Assembly: GCA_905221605.1 (NCBI GenBank)
Contig: CAJNDS010002135.1
Coordinates: forward strand, 935,001-999,000
DNA from: Symbiodinium natans
Lineage: Eukaryota; Sar; Dinophyceae; Suessiales; Symbiodiniaceae
Direction: 5' to 3'
Length of the DNA: 64,000 bases
Position 1 is the first letter of the stretch. Every line of letters begins with the position of its first letter. A program made the position numbers and the translations under genes. Under the pieces are notes generated by a model that did not search any database, was not told the DNA's origin, and worked only from the letters and a program-made list of their open reading frames with translations. Shown piece after piece: positions 1 to 12,100 of this stretch.

Positions 1-104
1 GGTCTAAGCCCTAAACCCTGAACCCTAAGCCTCTAAACCCTAAACCCTAAACCCTAAACCCTAAACCCTAAACCCTAAACCCTAAACCCTAAACCCTAAA
101 CCCT
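1..104. repeat. (CCCTAAA)n telomere-like array
   Basis: Degenerate units to about 33, then about ten perfect heptamers, ending directly before the acceptor CCCTACAG of the first exon. Confidence 0.95.
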
Positions 105-108
105 ACAG

Positions 109-173
109 GTGCTCAGCTGCATTCCGGAGATTCAGTCCACCAAGCTCTCCTGGGCAGACAAGCCGTGCACTCT
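109..173 (+). CDS. Candidate exon, N-terminal part of parvulin gene or of an upstream gene
   Basis: Follows a CCCTAAA array ending in CCCTACAG. The open frame begins VLSCIPEIQSTKLSWADK and has G/C-rich third positions. A GC donor after 173 gives the phase needed by the next candidate; GTATGT at 181 is an alternative donor. I recognise no domain. Confidence 0.45.
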
Positions 174-3100
174 GCATCCCGTATGTCTTCCCTAAACCCT
201 AAACCCTAAACCCTAAACCCTAAACCCTAAACCCTAACTGCATAAATCCCTGTCTGGGTTGTGCTTTTGGAAAATTTGTAATTACCCTTCTTTCCTTACA
301 AGGGAACCTACTCATAAATCATTATCAAAGGGTCTAAAGCACAACTCAGTTCTCTATCTTCAGGTTTGGGGCTTAGGGTTTAGGCTTTGGGATTTAGGGC
401 TTGGGGTTTAGGGCTTGGGGGTTTAAGGTTTAGGGTTTGGGGTTTCAGGGTTGAGGGTTGCAGGCTGGGGGTTGAGGAGGTTCTCCACTCACAAGGCCTA
501 CAACAGTAGCAGTCGAAGCCTCAGATGTGGTGTGATGCGGATACGGTCTGGAGTCGGAGTCCGATGAGTTCTTTCTGAACCACGACTATTTGCTTAAGAA
601 ACCACAGAAATAATACACAAGAAGTTGAAAAAATCCCTATATTGCTTTTATAAGGAAGAATAGTTGTGTTTTTGGGGGTTCTTAAGGAATTCGTAGACCA
701 GGTTTTAAGGTTGCGACCGAGGGCAGGGTTGCGCTGAGCGAGCGAGCATAAACCCTAAACCCTCCTCCCTAGGGTTTAGGGTTTAGGGTTTAGGGTCTCC
801 TCCCGAGGCAGAAGTTTTTCCTGCTCAACAGCAAGCCGGTGGCAGAGGCGCGCCCAAGACCCTAAGGGTTCATGTACCTAAATGGAAGGCTTGATGGTCT
901 AGGGTTTAGGGTTTAGGGTTTAGGGTTTAGGGTATGTATAGGGGTCGGAATGGTTACTAGTAGTTTTTCCTTAGGGTTCCCCTTAGTGATGATACTATAG
1001 CAACCGCCAAAACCTTATTCCAATTATTCAGGCCCCTATAGTGCCTAAATAGGGAGTACTTGGTCCTTAAAGTGCTTCCTATAGAGGGAATGTGTGCGCC
1101 TAAGTATGTAAGAAGAAGGTGCATGGACCCATATGGATAATCTTCCATTCTGGTGCTCGGAAGTGGAATTTAAGGACGCGGAGCTGCACAAAGGACCCAG
1201 AGTAGGCCCGTAGTCCCCTTTTTTCGGGCTCAGGTCCCCTTATAAGCCTAATTAAAGCAAAAAGGGCACCCTTTTTTTGCTCTTGGGCGCAGTGAAAAGG
1301 TTATGAGACATGGGTTAGGATGTAGCGCATATGGTGCCGTGTCGCGTGCACCCCCCACCGAGGATTCAGTGAAAAACGATGGCCCTTTGTATGGGTTTTG
1401 GGGTATCTGTTTTACATACTTTGGGGGGTTGAGAGTTGAGTGTTTCACAGGGTTGAGCGTTCCAGGTGGTCTAGGGTGTCGAGCGTAACGTGGTGGGCTT
1501 AGGGTCTAGGATTTTAGGGATCAAAGAAGGGGGCTTTTAGGTGGAAACAGGCGCGTAAAAAACCTGGTTGTTTCGTGGACTTTTGGAGAGTTTTCTTTTT
1601 ATTGTTTTTTTTCTTTTAGGGGGGGGGGGTGGGGGGGTGCGGGGGTGTTGGCTACGACCATGTTACTCTATTCATGCCCAAAACACCGGTATTTGCAGCG
1701 TTGTTGCTCCTCTACACAACATGCTGCACCAGGATGTTTGACGTTTATGTAACAAGATGCACTGTCACAAGGCTTATGCGAAAGGTGTGTCGTCATGACG
1801 CTTCGAAAGGAGCGATGTGTACTTTTGTTCTCATCTTCAGGTTTTTAGGCGAAATGTTATTGCATGTGCAGAAAACGTCGGTTTTTGTGGGTGTTTCAAG
1901 ACTAGCCCATGCTTTCCTAATTCTCTGGTTGTCGGCTTAGCCATGGAGTTGCGAGCACAACGTGCCCAAAACCCGAGCGAAAAGCACGTCGCATGCTTCA
2001 AGTCTCCAGTTTTTTGTGCGCCTGTGACCTTTTAGGTACCCTGGGGTCCAAATGAACAAACCCTCAACCCTCAACCCTCAACCCTCAACCCTAAACCCTA
2101 AACCCTAAACCCTAAACCCTAAACGCTTCGGGCAGGTTATGACCGAGGAGGAGCTGGTCGAGCCTTGGCTGAAAGGTCATGGAGGAACGAAGTGACGTCT
2201 ACCTCCCTATACATTAAGGTTTTAGGGTTTAGGTTTTAGGGTTTAAGGTTGCGGAAATTGGGGTGCCTTTTTGGGGTCCTTATGTAAAGGGCATCCTACT
2301 ATTTGGGGGGGCTATTTTTGAGGGTCCCTTGTTTTCGCAAACCCTAAATTGGTCCCTAAAGGGTTGCACAGGGTACCTGTACTGCTCTACTTGCCGACGA
2401 AGAACAGGTAAGTGGAAGGATGGTGGTGATGTTGAGCATAGTTATCATGATTACGCCAAATGCCATCCTGACCATGGCTGCCATGTTGAAAAAACATCAT
2501 TCCTGTAGGCGACATCATATGTAGTATACAGTTTTACAGTTCTATAGGTAGACAGTTAGGAGCTAACGATAGATAGATGCCGGTTTGTCGGGACTGTGCC
2601 GTGTATCCGGGCCAATGATGTAGACTGTAGACTGGGGTTTTAGGGTTGCGTGTTGAATGGGCGCTCATCTGTCCACAAACTCTAAGCCCAAAAAATTATA
2701 AAGAAAACCTTAAACCCCAAATAGGCACGTCCTCGATTGCGGCCCCACGCGTTGTTCACATGGCTTTCCGTGGCTTGACGGGCGACAACGCGAAAAAGCT
2801 CGAGGTTTGCGTGCGCGGATCCGCCGAAGTTGTTGTTGTATGGCCAACATGACCTTTGCTGCCAGGCTTTCGTGCCCACATGCGCGCGAAAGCACTGCGC
2901 ACAGCGGCATGTTCGACACGCGCGAAATTCCATTTCCAAAGTGCTTTCTTTTTGAACCAGCCCGAAACCCTAAACCCTAAACCCTGAACCCTGAACCCTG
3001 AACCCTAAACCCTAAACCCTAAACCTTGTTTTGGCGACAACAAGAACTTACGGCGGCATCTGCGACACGCGTCACGTGCGTCTTGCAGAGTCGTTTCCTT

Positions 3101-6100
3101 GTCAAGTTCATGGGTTCCCCTACCCCAAACCCTAAACTCTAAACCCTAAACCCTAAACCCTAAACCCTAAACCCTAAACCCTAAACCCCAAACCCCAAAC
3201 CCTAAACCCCAAACCCCAAACCCCAAACCCCAAACCCTAAACCCTAAACCCCAAACCCTAAACCCTAAACCCTAAACCCCTACCACTCCCCTCTATACCC
3301 CTCCTATAGCTTCCCCCATAATTCAAGCTATTCAGGGATACTTAAGCCTATTTAAGGTTATTTAAGGGGGGAGTCTAGGAGGGGTAGTATTGAGCGCAAA
3401 AGGCAAAGCACTTTGACTTTACTGTATCTGAACCTTAAGATTGGGGGATACCCTATGCTACTATAGTTAGGGTTTAGGGTTTAGGGTCTATTCAGGCATG
3501 CGAACCATAAACCCTCGAAGCCATACATGGTCAACGCTTACCGGGAGTACCGGACCGTGCGGCGTCGCTGAACAACGCCAAGCCCTAAGCCCTACCTATA
3601 GCCCCATAACCCTAAGGCCCTCAAACCCTAAAGCCCCATAGCCTAAACCCTAAACCCTAAACCCTAAACCCCAAACCCCATAATTAATTACCCCTTAAAC
3701 ACGCGGCACCCATGGGTGTGCCCGCCACCGACGACCAGAATAGCAGCACGCTACCAACGCTGCCACTACGGCACTGAGACGTCAGAGACCTGGGGTTTAG
3801 GGTTTAGGGTTTAGGGTTTAGGGTGTAGGGATTATTATAAGGTTTATGCGAACACAAAAGACCCTTCAAACCAAGAACCCCAACACCCGAAACCGAAAAG
3901 CCTAACATCCTGATGGCCTAACCACTAAATGCCTCACCCCCGAACCCCTTGACACCCCAACACCCTACACCCTATAAAACCCTACATCCCAAACCCTAAA
4001 TTCTAAACCCTAAACCCCAAACCCCAAACCCTAAACCCTAAACCCTAAGCCCTAAACCCTAAACCCTAAACCCTAAGCTGAGGAGCTTGCCTTGGCATTC
4101 CCCAACCAGCCGCGAGCTGCGGTCGGCGAGATCGTGACTAAGGCTGCTTTTTTTTTTGGGGGGGGGGGGGGGGGGTTTAGGGTTTAGGGTTTAGGGTTTA
4201 GGGCGGGGGGGTAGGGTATAGCGTTTCGGGTTTAGGGTTTAGCGTTTAGGGTTTAGTGTTTGGGCTTTTTGTATTTTGCGTATAGGGTTAAAGGTTTTTG
4301 TTGGTGTTTTTGGCTTCAGGGTTTAGGGTTTAGGGTTCTGTTGGTAATTTGGGTGTCCTGGTATAAGGGCTTCTAGATCCCACCCCCTCGTTTCTTGTTG
4401 CCGTTTCTTTCATTAGTCGAGGACGTCGTAATTTAGGGTTTGGGGTTGAGGGTTTAGGATTAGTTTCGGGAGTGGGGTAGGGGTTATCAGGCTCCTAGGG
4501 TTTGGGTTTAGGGGTTCAGGGTTATAGAGCTCAGGGTCTTCGGATCGTCCCCCAACTGCGAGACTTCCGCGTGTTAGGTCTAAACCCTAAACTCGAAGCC
4601 CTAAACCCTAAACCCCAAACCCCTATTCTGAAAAGCAAGCCCCCATAGGCTGTGGAGCGAGCCCCGCCGACGGCGCAATGTACTGCCGTCGAGGTGGAGC
4701 TTGGCGGGGGCGGGGGTTGCAGGGGTAGGGGAGTGGGGGTTACTCTGTTATAGTCGGGGTAACATAGTGAATTCGTAAGGGTACTAAAACCCAAGAAGGA
4801 ATAAACCATTATATCTCTCACACTATCCCAGCCATGAACTCGGTCTAGGGTTCAGGGTTTAGGGTTCCGGGTTTAGGACGCTACTACCACGGCGTAGGTA
4901 AGGTAAGCAGGGTGCTAGGCTTGGGCAGGGTTTTAGGGTGCTTGAGGGGTTTTATGGCTTCGGGGGGCTTAGCTTAGGGCTCAGAAGCCCTCCTCCACCT
5001 TCACCCCTGTTGTTTGTGATAGCCTTGTACATTGTAAACTCCAAGCCTTGTAAACCCCCTAAACCCTAAACCCGAAACCCTAAACCCTAAACCCTCAACC
5101 CTAAACCCTCAACCCTTCCCCTGCCGACTCCCAAAGCGGCCTGAAGTCTTCGTAACCGAACCTCCGAGACAGCAACCGCAACTCCAAAGACCCAAAGTAC
5201 CCGAAACCCTGACCCTAAGCCCTCAGCCCCAAGCCTTACACCCTAAGTAAACCCTAAACCCTAAACCCTAAACCCTAAACCCTAAACCCCTAAACCCTAA
5301 ACCCCAAACCCCTAAACCCCTAAACCCTAAACCCTAGCTCTGTTTTTGGGAGATGTGAGAAACAGGTGTGGCTCCTCCAGGGCGGCCCCCTTGGGATGGC
5401 AGATGAAGTCGGCCGGAGACCTGGGCTTTGTAGAGTTTAGGGTTTGGGGTTTTGGGTTTAGGGTTTGGGGTTTAGGGTTTGAGGTTTAGGGTTTAGGGTT
5501 TAGGGTTGGTTTTCTAGAACAGCTTAGGGTTTGCGATTCCTTGGGGACCAATTTGTCTGGGGTGCAGGGTTGAGGGGTTGAGGGTTTAGGGTTTAAGGTT
5601 TTAGGGTTTGGGGTGTGGGGTTGCCTTAAACTTGGGGTCATATACCTCATACCTCCTAAAAGTCCTCTGAAGGTGTATGGACCATAAACCCTAAACCCTT
5701 TTAAACTGCATTTGGTTTCCAAGGTTGAGAGGGCCACCGAGAAAAGGTATCCCTTTTTCAGTCTATTGGTTAAGTACTTGGATGAATCGGGTCGGGGTTT
5801 AAGGTTTAGGTTTCTGGTTTTAGGTTTTGGGGTTTAGGTTTTAGCGTGTATGGTTTAGGGTTTTTAGGGTTTAGGGTTTAGGGTCTAGGGTTTAGGGTTT
5901 AGGGTTTAGTACTTGGGAACCTAATTTGGGGAGGGAGCGTCGCCGCGGCCTTCAGGAGTTTTGGTCGGAGGTGCTTCAAGGTTTGTGAGGCTTGCGTAGT
6001 AACCTTCTTAACCAGGGTTTGGGTTTAGGGTTTAGGGTTTAGGGATAGGAGTAGGCCCTTGTTTCCTTTTTTTATGGTAGGGGTTCCCTTATAAGCCCCT

Positions 6101-9100
6101 TAAAACCAAAAAGGGCACACTTTTTATTCCTCGGTTACTCCTGGGTCTAGCCCTAAACCCTAAACCCTAAACCCTAAACCCTAAACCCTAAACCCTAAAC
6201 CCTAAACCCTAAACCCTAAACCCTAAACCCTAAACCCTAAACCTGAAGTCCAGGGATCCGGTTCAGGTAGGGTGTAGTTGGCTCTCCTTCAAAAGATGGC
6301 CACCGTGGGAGTCTATAGTCTAGAGGCCCTATGTACAAAGGGTTCAGGGTTTAGGGTTTGGGGTTAGGGTTAGGGTTTTAGGGTTTTAGAGCTTAGGGCG
6401 TTGGCTGGTTTAGGATGGGCGTTTTGTCTACCGAACTTCTTGAAGTGCACTTCAACGGCACTGCTGAGTTGGCCTGTTTTAAAGTTCTTGAAGCCGCCAA
6501 ATTAGGCCTTATGAACCCTACGTAAGCCCTGATCCCCAAGCCCCAAGCCCTAAGCTACGCTCTGAGCCCTAAACCCTAAGCCCTAAACCCTAAACCCTAA
6601 ACCCTAAGCCCTAAGCCCTAAACCCTAGACCCTAAACCCTAAACCCTAAACCCTGAAGGCAAAGCATGCCCAGCCCTACAAGGGAGGGGAAGCCCTCAAG
6701 CACCGCCTGAGGTGCCGACAATCCCAAGGCGGAGGAGGCCGGGCAGTTGGGTTCGGCTAGGGTTTAGGGTTTAGGGTGTAGGGTTTAGGGTTTAGGGTTT
6801 AGGGTTTAGGGTTTAGGGTTTAGGGTTAAAGTTTCGGGTTTAGGGTTTAGGGGTAAGGGGTTAGGGGGTTAGGGGGTTGGGGAGTTAGGGTTTAGGGTTT
6901 GGGGTCTAAAGCTTCGCGTTCAGGGTTAGGGTCTAGGGTTTAGGGATTATGCCACGTACCCCAGGGGCATACCTAAGTTCCTGAAATCAGTTTTGGGGAT
7001 GAGATCAGCAAAGCTTCCGCTTCTAGCTGCCTTCCGATAAAAATTGGTTTAGGGGTAGGCAGTCGAACGAACATCGGTTTAGAGCTTAGGGTTCTTTAGG
7101 GTTCTTTAGGGTTTAGGGTTCAGGGTTTAGGGTTTAGGGTTATCTTAGGGATCTTTAGGGTTTAGGGTTCAGGGTCATCACCAAGAGCTGGTACGATGCC
7201 CTCATTGCCGAGACATTCGGCCTGCAGGTCGCAGCAGCAAGCAGTTAGTCTGGGAAGCCTTTCACTAGAGGATTTAGGGTTTATGTAAGCTCCTGTCCTG
7301 AACTACTACGCTGTAAAGATCAATCCTACTGAACTCCTGAACCAGTACACTTCCCCTAAACCCTCAACCCTCAACCCTAAACCCAAACCCTAAACCCCCC
7401 AGGCCATGCTCTGTATAAACCGATTAGGTTGTAGTTCCATCCTACAGCCTGATCGCGATACCTTGAACCCCAAAACACCTTGTAAACCGTAAACCCTAAA
7501 CAGTAAACCCGGTACCCTAAACCCTAAACCCTAAAACCCAAACCCCAAACCCCAGACCCGATAAGCTCCACACCCCTCCGTCACTTACAGCCCTGACCCC
7601 CAACAATAAACCCTAAACCCACAAAACCTAAACTCTAAACCCCTAAACACCCTAAACCCTAAACCCCTACAAAAACACCCTAAACCCCTAAACCCCTAAA
7701 CCATAATACCTTAAAACCCAAAACCCCGAAACCCTAAACCCTAAACCCCACAACCCTCAACCCCTAAACCCTAAGCCCTAAACCCCTAAACCCCCAAACC
7801 CCTAAACCCCTAAGCCCCCAAACCCCTAAACGCTAAACATCGGCATGTCGTCAGGGACCTGCCAAAAAGAAGCAGAAGACCGGGACCGGACCTTAGAGCT
7901 TTCCTGGTTTGTAGGGTTTAGGGTGTAGGGTTTAGGGCTTAGGGTTTAGGGTTTAGGGTTACCGGGACCGGACCTTAGAGCTTTCCTGGTTTTTAGGGTT
8001 TAGTGTTTGGGGTTTAGGGTTAGGGTTTAGGGCGGCGGGGCAGGCTGTTCTCAGGGCTTCTGTCTGCTGTTCTCAATTGCTTTGTCAGCCCTTCTTTCCG
8101 GGTTTAGGGTTCAGGGTTTCGCGCCCTTTTTTGGGGTTTAGGGTTTAGGATGAGGTTCCTCTAGATTAAGGGCGCAAGGGTGCCATTTTCATTTATTGGT
8201 TACACTCGGACCTAGCTAAGGGGCCAAGCATCAGTCCGGGCACGGCTATGGCCAAGGCCAAGCCCATCATCCGGGCTACAGCCAAGCGCAAGCATACAGC
8301 AATGAGTGCTACGATCCCTCCTGGAACCAGATGGCTTATGGACAGGCTGGAATTTTGTTGGGCAGAGAGGCTCTCGAGCCGCAGATAAACATGACAGCGC
8401 ACGCATGAGCATGATGTCTCACGCCGAAGTTGAGGCAAGTGCGCTTTTCGACCTTGCAGTCTCAAATGGCTCAACAATGGCAACCGCAGCAAGGCTGGAC
8501 CCAGGCCAGGTGGCCAGAGACCCTAAACCCTGAACCCTGAACCCTGAACCCTAAACCCTAAACCCTAAACCGACGGGCTCGCCACCCCTGTCTCACCCCG
8601 GGTGGCGTTGAATAACCCGCATCAAGTCACCGTCTTGCTCACCCTAAACGCTAGACCCTGGACCCTAGACCCTGAACCTTAAACTCGAAGCCCTATAACT
8701 AGACCCTAAACCTAAACCCTACAGATCCCAACATAGCTCATTAGGGGTGAAGGGTTCAAGGGTTCAGGGGCTTACCAAATCCGGTGCTGGTCTGGATTTG
8801 GGGCCAGTGAATTCCACATCATCCAAGCTGGGTTTGCCCAGCCCTGAAACCAGAAACCTCTAAACCCCAAACTAGAACAAAAGGCTCCTTAAGTGAGTGG
8901 GAATGTAACCGAAGGTTCCCTAGCACTCCCCACTAGTGCCTCAGGCTCCCTAAGCTCCCTAGGCACCTACCCCCCCTCCCTTAAGGACCTATATAGAACC
9001 TCACACCCCAAACCTGAAGCTCTAAATGCAAATCCGAAATACGAAGCCTTCAGTCCAACATAAAAACCTTTACCCTGAATCTCAACACCGAACAGGCTTG

Positions 9101-12100
9101 AGCAACATTTTGGGATGGCTTAGGTACCCTAAACAAGGCTTGGAGTTTAGGGTTTAGGGGGTCAGCGTCTCGGGTTTAGGCCTGAGGCTGTTGATTTCCA
9201 CAAAGACTACCTCTTCTTGAAGCCCAACATTCGGATCAACCCTAAGCCCTACACTGCAACCCCTAAACCCTTATCCCCAAACCCCAAACCCCAAACCCCA
9301 AACCCCAAACCCTAAACCCTAAACCCTAAACCCTCCCAAAGCGAGGATCACAAATCCGTTTAAATCTCCAAGGACAGACATGAGCAGCGCCCGGCTGCGA
9401 CACATCCTCCTTAGATACCAGGCCACCCTTGCAATCTGAGGGACGTGTACTTGAGGTTCAGGGTTTAGGGTTTAGGGTTTAGGGTTTAGGGTTTAGGGTT
9501 TAGGGTTTAGGTTCAAGATTTAGGGCCTGTGGTGTAATTAGGGTTTTTAGGATCGGTAGTCCAGTGGTGCCATTTTCCCTTGTGTTTGGTTCAAGGTTCC
9601 CTTATAACATAAGGTAACCAACCAAAAAAAGGGGTGCCCTAAATAGAATATGGTTACGGGCTACCAAGTAGGGCTTTGGTGTTGAGGTTCTGGCTCTTGG
9701 GTTTAGGGCGAGGCTTCAAGAACTTTGAAGACCCACCCACCCCCCCCCCCCCCCCCCCCCCCCCCTCCCTCCCCAAACCGTAAACCATAAACCCCAAGTC
9801 CTAAGCCCTAAACCCTAAACCCTAAACCCTAAACCCTAAACCCTAAACCCTAACCCCCACACATAAGTACTTCAGCCCTGACAAGACTACAGACATGCAC
9901 GCCAAAAATCCTCGATTTGTGTTTAGGGTTTGGCATTTGGGGTTTAGGTTGTACCCTAAACCCTAAACCCTAAACCCTATACCCACTATACCCTATACCC
10001 TATAGCCTATAAACCCTAAACCTGGATCCACAGAACCCGGATTACCGGCCCTTTGCGCCGCTTGCCTTGGCTTCCCTTTGTCGGTTGGAAGTCAGTGGCC
10101 AGTGTTCTAGGCACTTATTGTCAAGCCCTACATAAACTTTAAACCCTCAACCCTGAACCCTCAACCCTGAACCCTGAACCCTCAACCCTCGACCCTCCAC
10201 CCTCAACACTCAACCCCGAACCCTCAACCCTCGACCCTCGACCCTCGACCCTCAACCCTCAACCCCCCCAAAACAAGCCTATCATGGGTTTAGGGCCCTC
10301 GAACATGGAAGGATGCCGCGGTGAAGGCTCCAGACGTCGTGAACAAGAAGGCGCCCGGGATCCAAAGTAGATCTGTTGGAGTCTCTTTCAAGTTTTAAGG
10401 TTGGGTTTTAGGGTTTAGGGTTATTTAGGGTTTGGGGCTGTTTCGTGTGGTTAAGGCTTTTTACGGGCCATTTAGGGTTTAGGGCGGTTTAGGGTTTAGG
10501 ATCATGAACCCAAGTGCCACCTCCACAAAGCCTGTAGACCCTCTAAGCCCTCCAACTCCCACAAACTCTAACGCCCCCCAATTTTAACCCCAAACCCTAA
10601 ACCCGAAACCCTAAACCCTAAACCCTAAACCCTGAACCCTGAACCTCAGCCTCGACTCGAGCGCCCCCCCGAAGGCGCCTCGGAGTAAGCCTGAAGCCGA
10701 GACGCTGCTGAGAAAAATCATGAGGCCGGCGGGGAGAGGGGGGTAGGGTTCGGGGTTTAGGGTTTAGGGTTTAGGGTTAAGGGTTAAGGGTTTAGGGTTT
10801 AAGGGTTAAGAGTTTAGGGTTGAGGGTTTAGGGTTTGGGGTTTAGGGTTTAAGGGCCTGTGCCCTAAAACCCTAGACTCTATGGGTTGGGGGTTTAAGGG
10901 CCTGAGCCCTAAAACCCTAAACTGGACTCTCTAACCCTAAGGTTCGCAACGCTCACCAACAGCAAGCACCAACCAGGGTCCCACAAGCCTACAAGTCTTA
11001 AACCCTCGACCCCTACGCAAACCCTGATTAATTCCTAGACACCAGAATCCCTAAACACCCCAGCAAACGAGACCCTGAACCCTGGAAACCAGAACCTCCA
11101 ATCATCATAGGTTGGAACCGAATGCATCAATATGGGTATTTCCCGACATTGGGGACCCCTTGCACGCCCCAAAATACATATTCCTCATTATCGGAACCCC
11201 AAGAAAGGACCTCTCATTTCGGAAACACCCCCATCCTGACCCCCCTTTCACGCGTGGCAAGCCCCAAGAGTTACCAGCACGTTCAGCGCGCAACCCTAAA
11301 CCCTAAATCCTAAACCCTAAACCACCTCAGCGACCCCTTGGTGAGCAGCCGTTTGGACATCTTTGTGAATAGCGTCAGCTACACCCAGCTGGTAAGCGAG
11401 CCCGCTAAACCCTAAACCCTTAACCCTTGTATAAACCCTAAACCCTAAACCCTAAACCCTAAACCCTAAACCCTAAACCCTAAACCCTAAACCCTACACC
11501 CTACACCCTACACCCTAAACCCTAAACCCTAAACCCTAAACCCTAAACCCTAAACCCTAAACCCTAAACCCTAAACCCTAAACCCTAAACCCTAAACCCT
11601 AAACTCTAAACCCTAAACCCTAAACCCAAACCCTAAACCCTTAAACCTGCAAACCCGAACCCCTAACCATGGTTTGGGGGTTGGAGAACCCAAGTGGGGT
11701 TTGCGTTTGAAAGCACTTCGGTGCTACGTAAGTGTTGTTGTTGGGGTAGGGTTGGGGGGTGGGGGTGGTAGGGGCTTAGACTTTGAGTGCTTCAGGATTG
11801 AGGTGCTTGTTGCATGCGGTTTAGTGGTTTAAGCGCTTTTCTTGTTTTGCTCTTTTTGGTGTTCGGGGGGGCCTACGGCCTTGGGATGGTCTGCGCCTAC
11901 AGAACTTTGGGGCTTTCTGGAGTTTTAGGGTTTCGGTGGGTGTACGGACTAGTGTTCGAGGGTTTTGGGGTTGTAGTGATGTCGGGGTTTCCGAAAATAC
12001 GGGTATCTTTTTTTTTTTGTTTGGGGGGGGGGTTCCTATATTTAAGGAATATTGTATGTTGTGGTCAATTAGGGGAACCAATGTTGTGAAATACTGTACC

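Noticed and set aside
1-106. True chromosome end (telomere) at the left edge
   Set aside because: Equally long arrays occur all through the window in both orientations, and an exon-like frame follows at 109. The window simply begins inside an intron-type array.
3709-3780. First exon with ATG (MGVPATDDQNSSTLPTLPLR)
   Set aside because: The frame is open and G/C-biased, but no AG|G acceptor precedes it, two other frames are open, and the exons on both sides join in phase without it.
7345-7840. CRISPR-like array
   Set aside because: Units are 7-9 bp with no unique spacers of even length; eukaryotic context.
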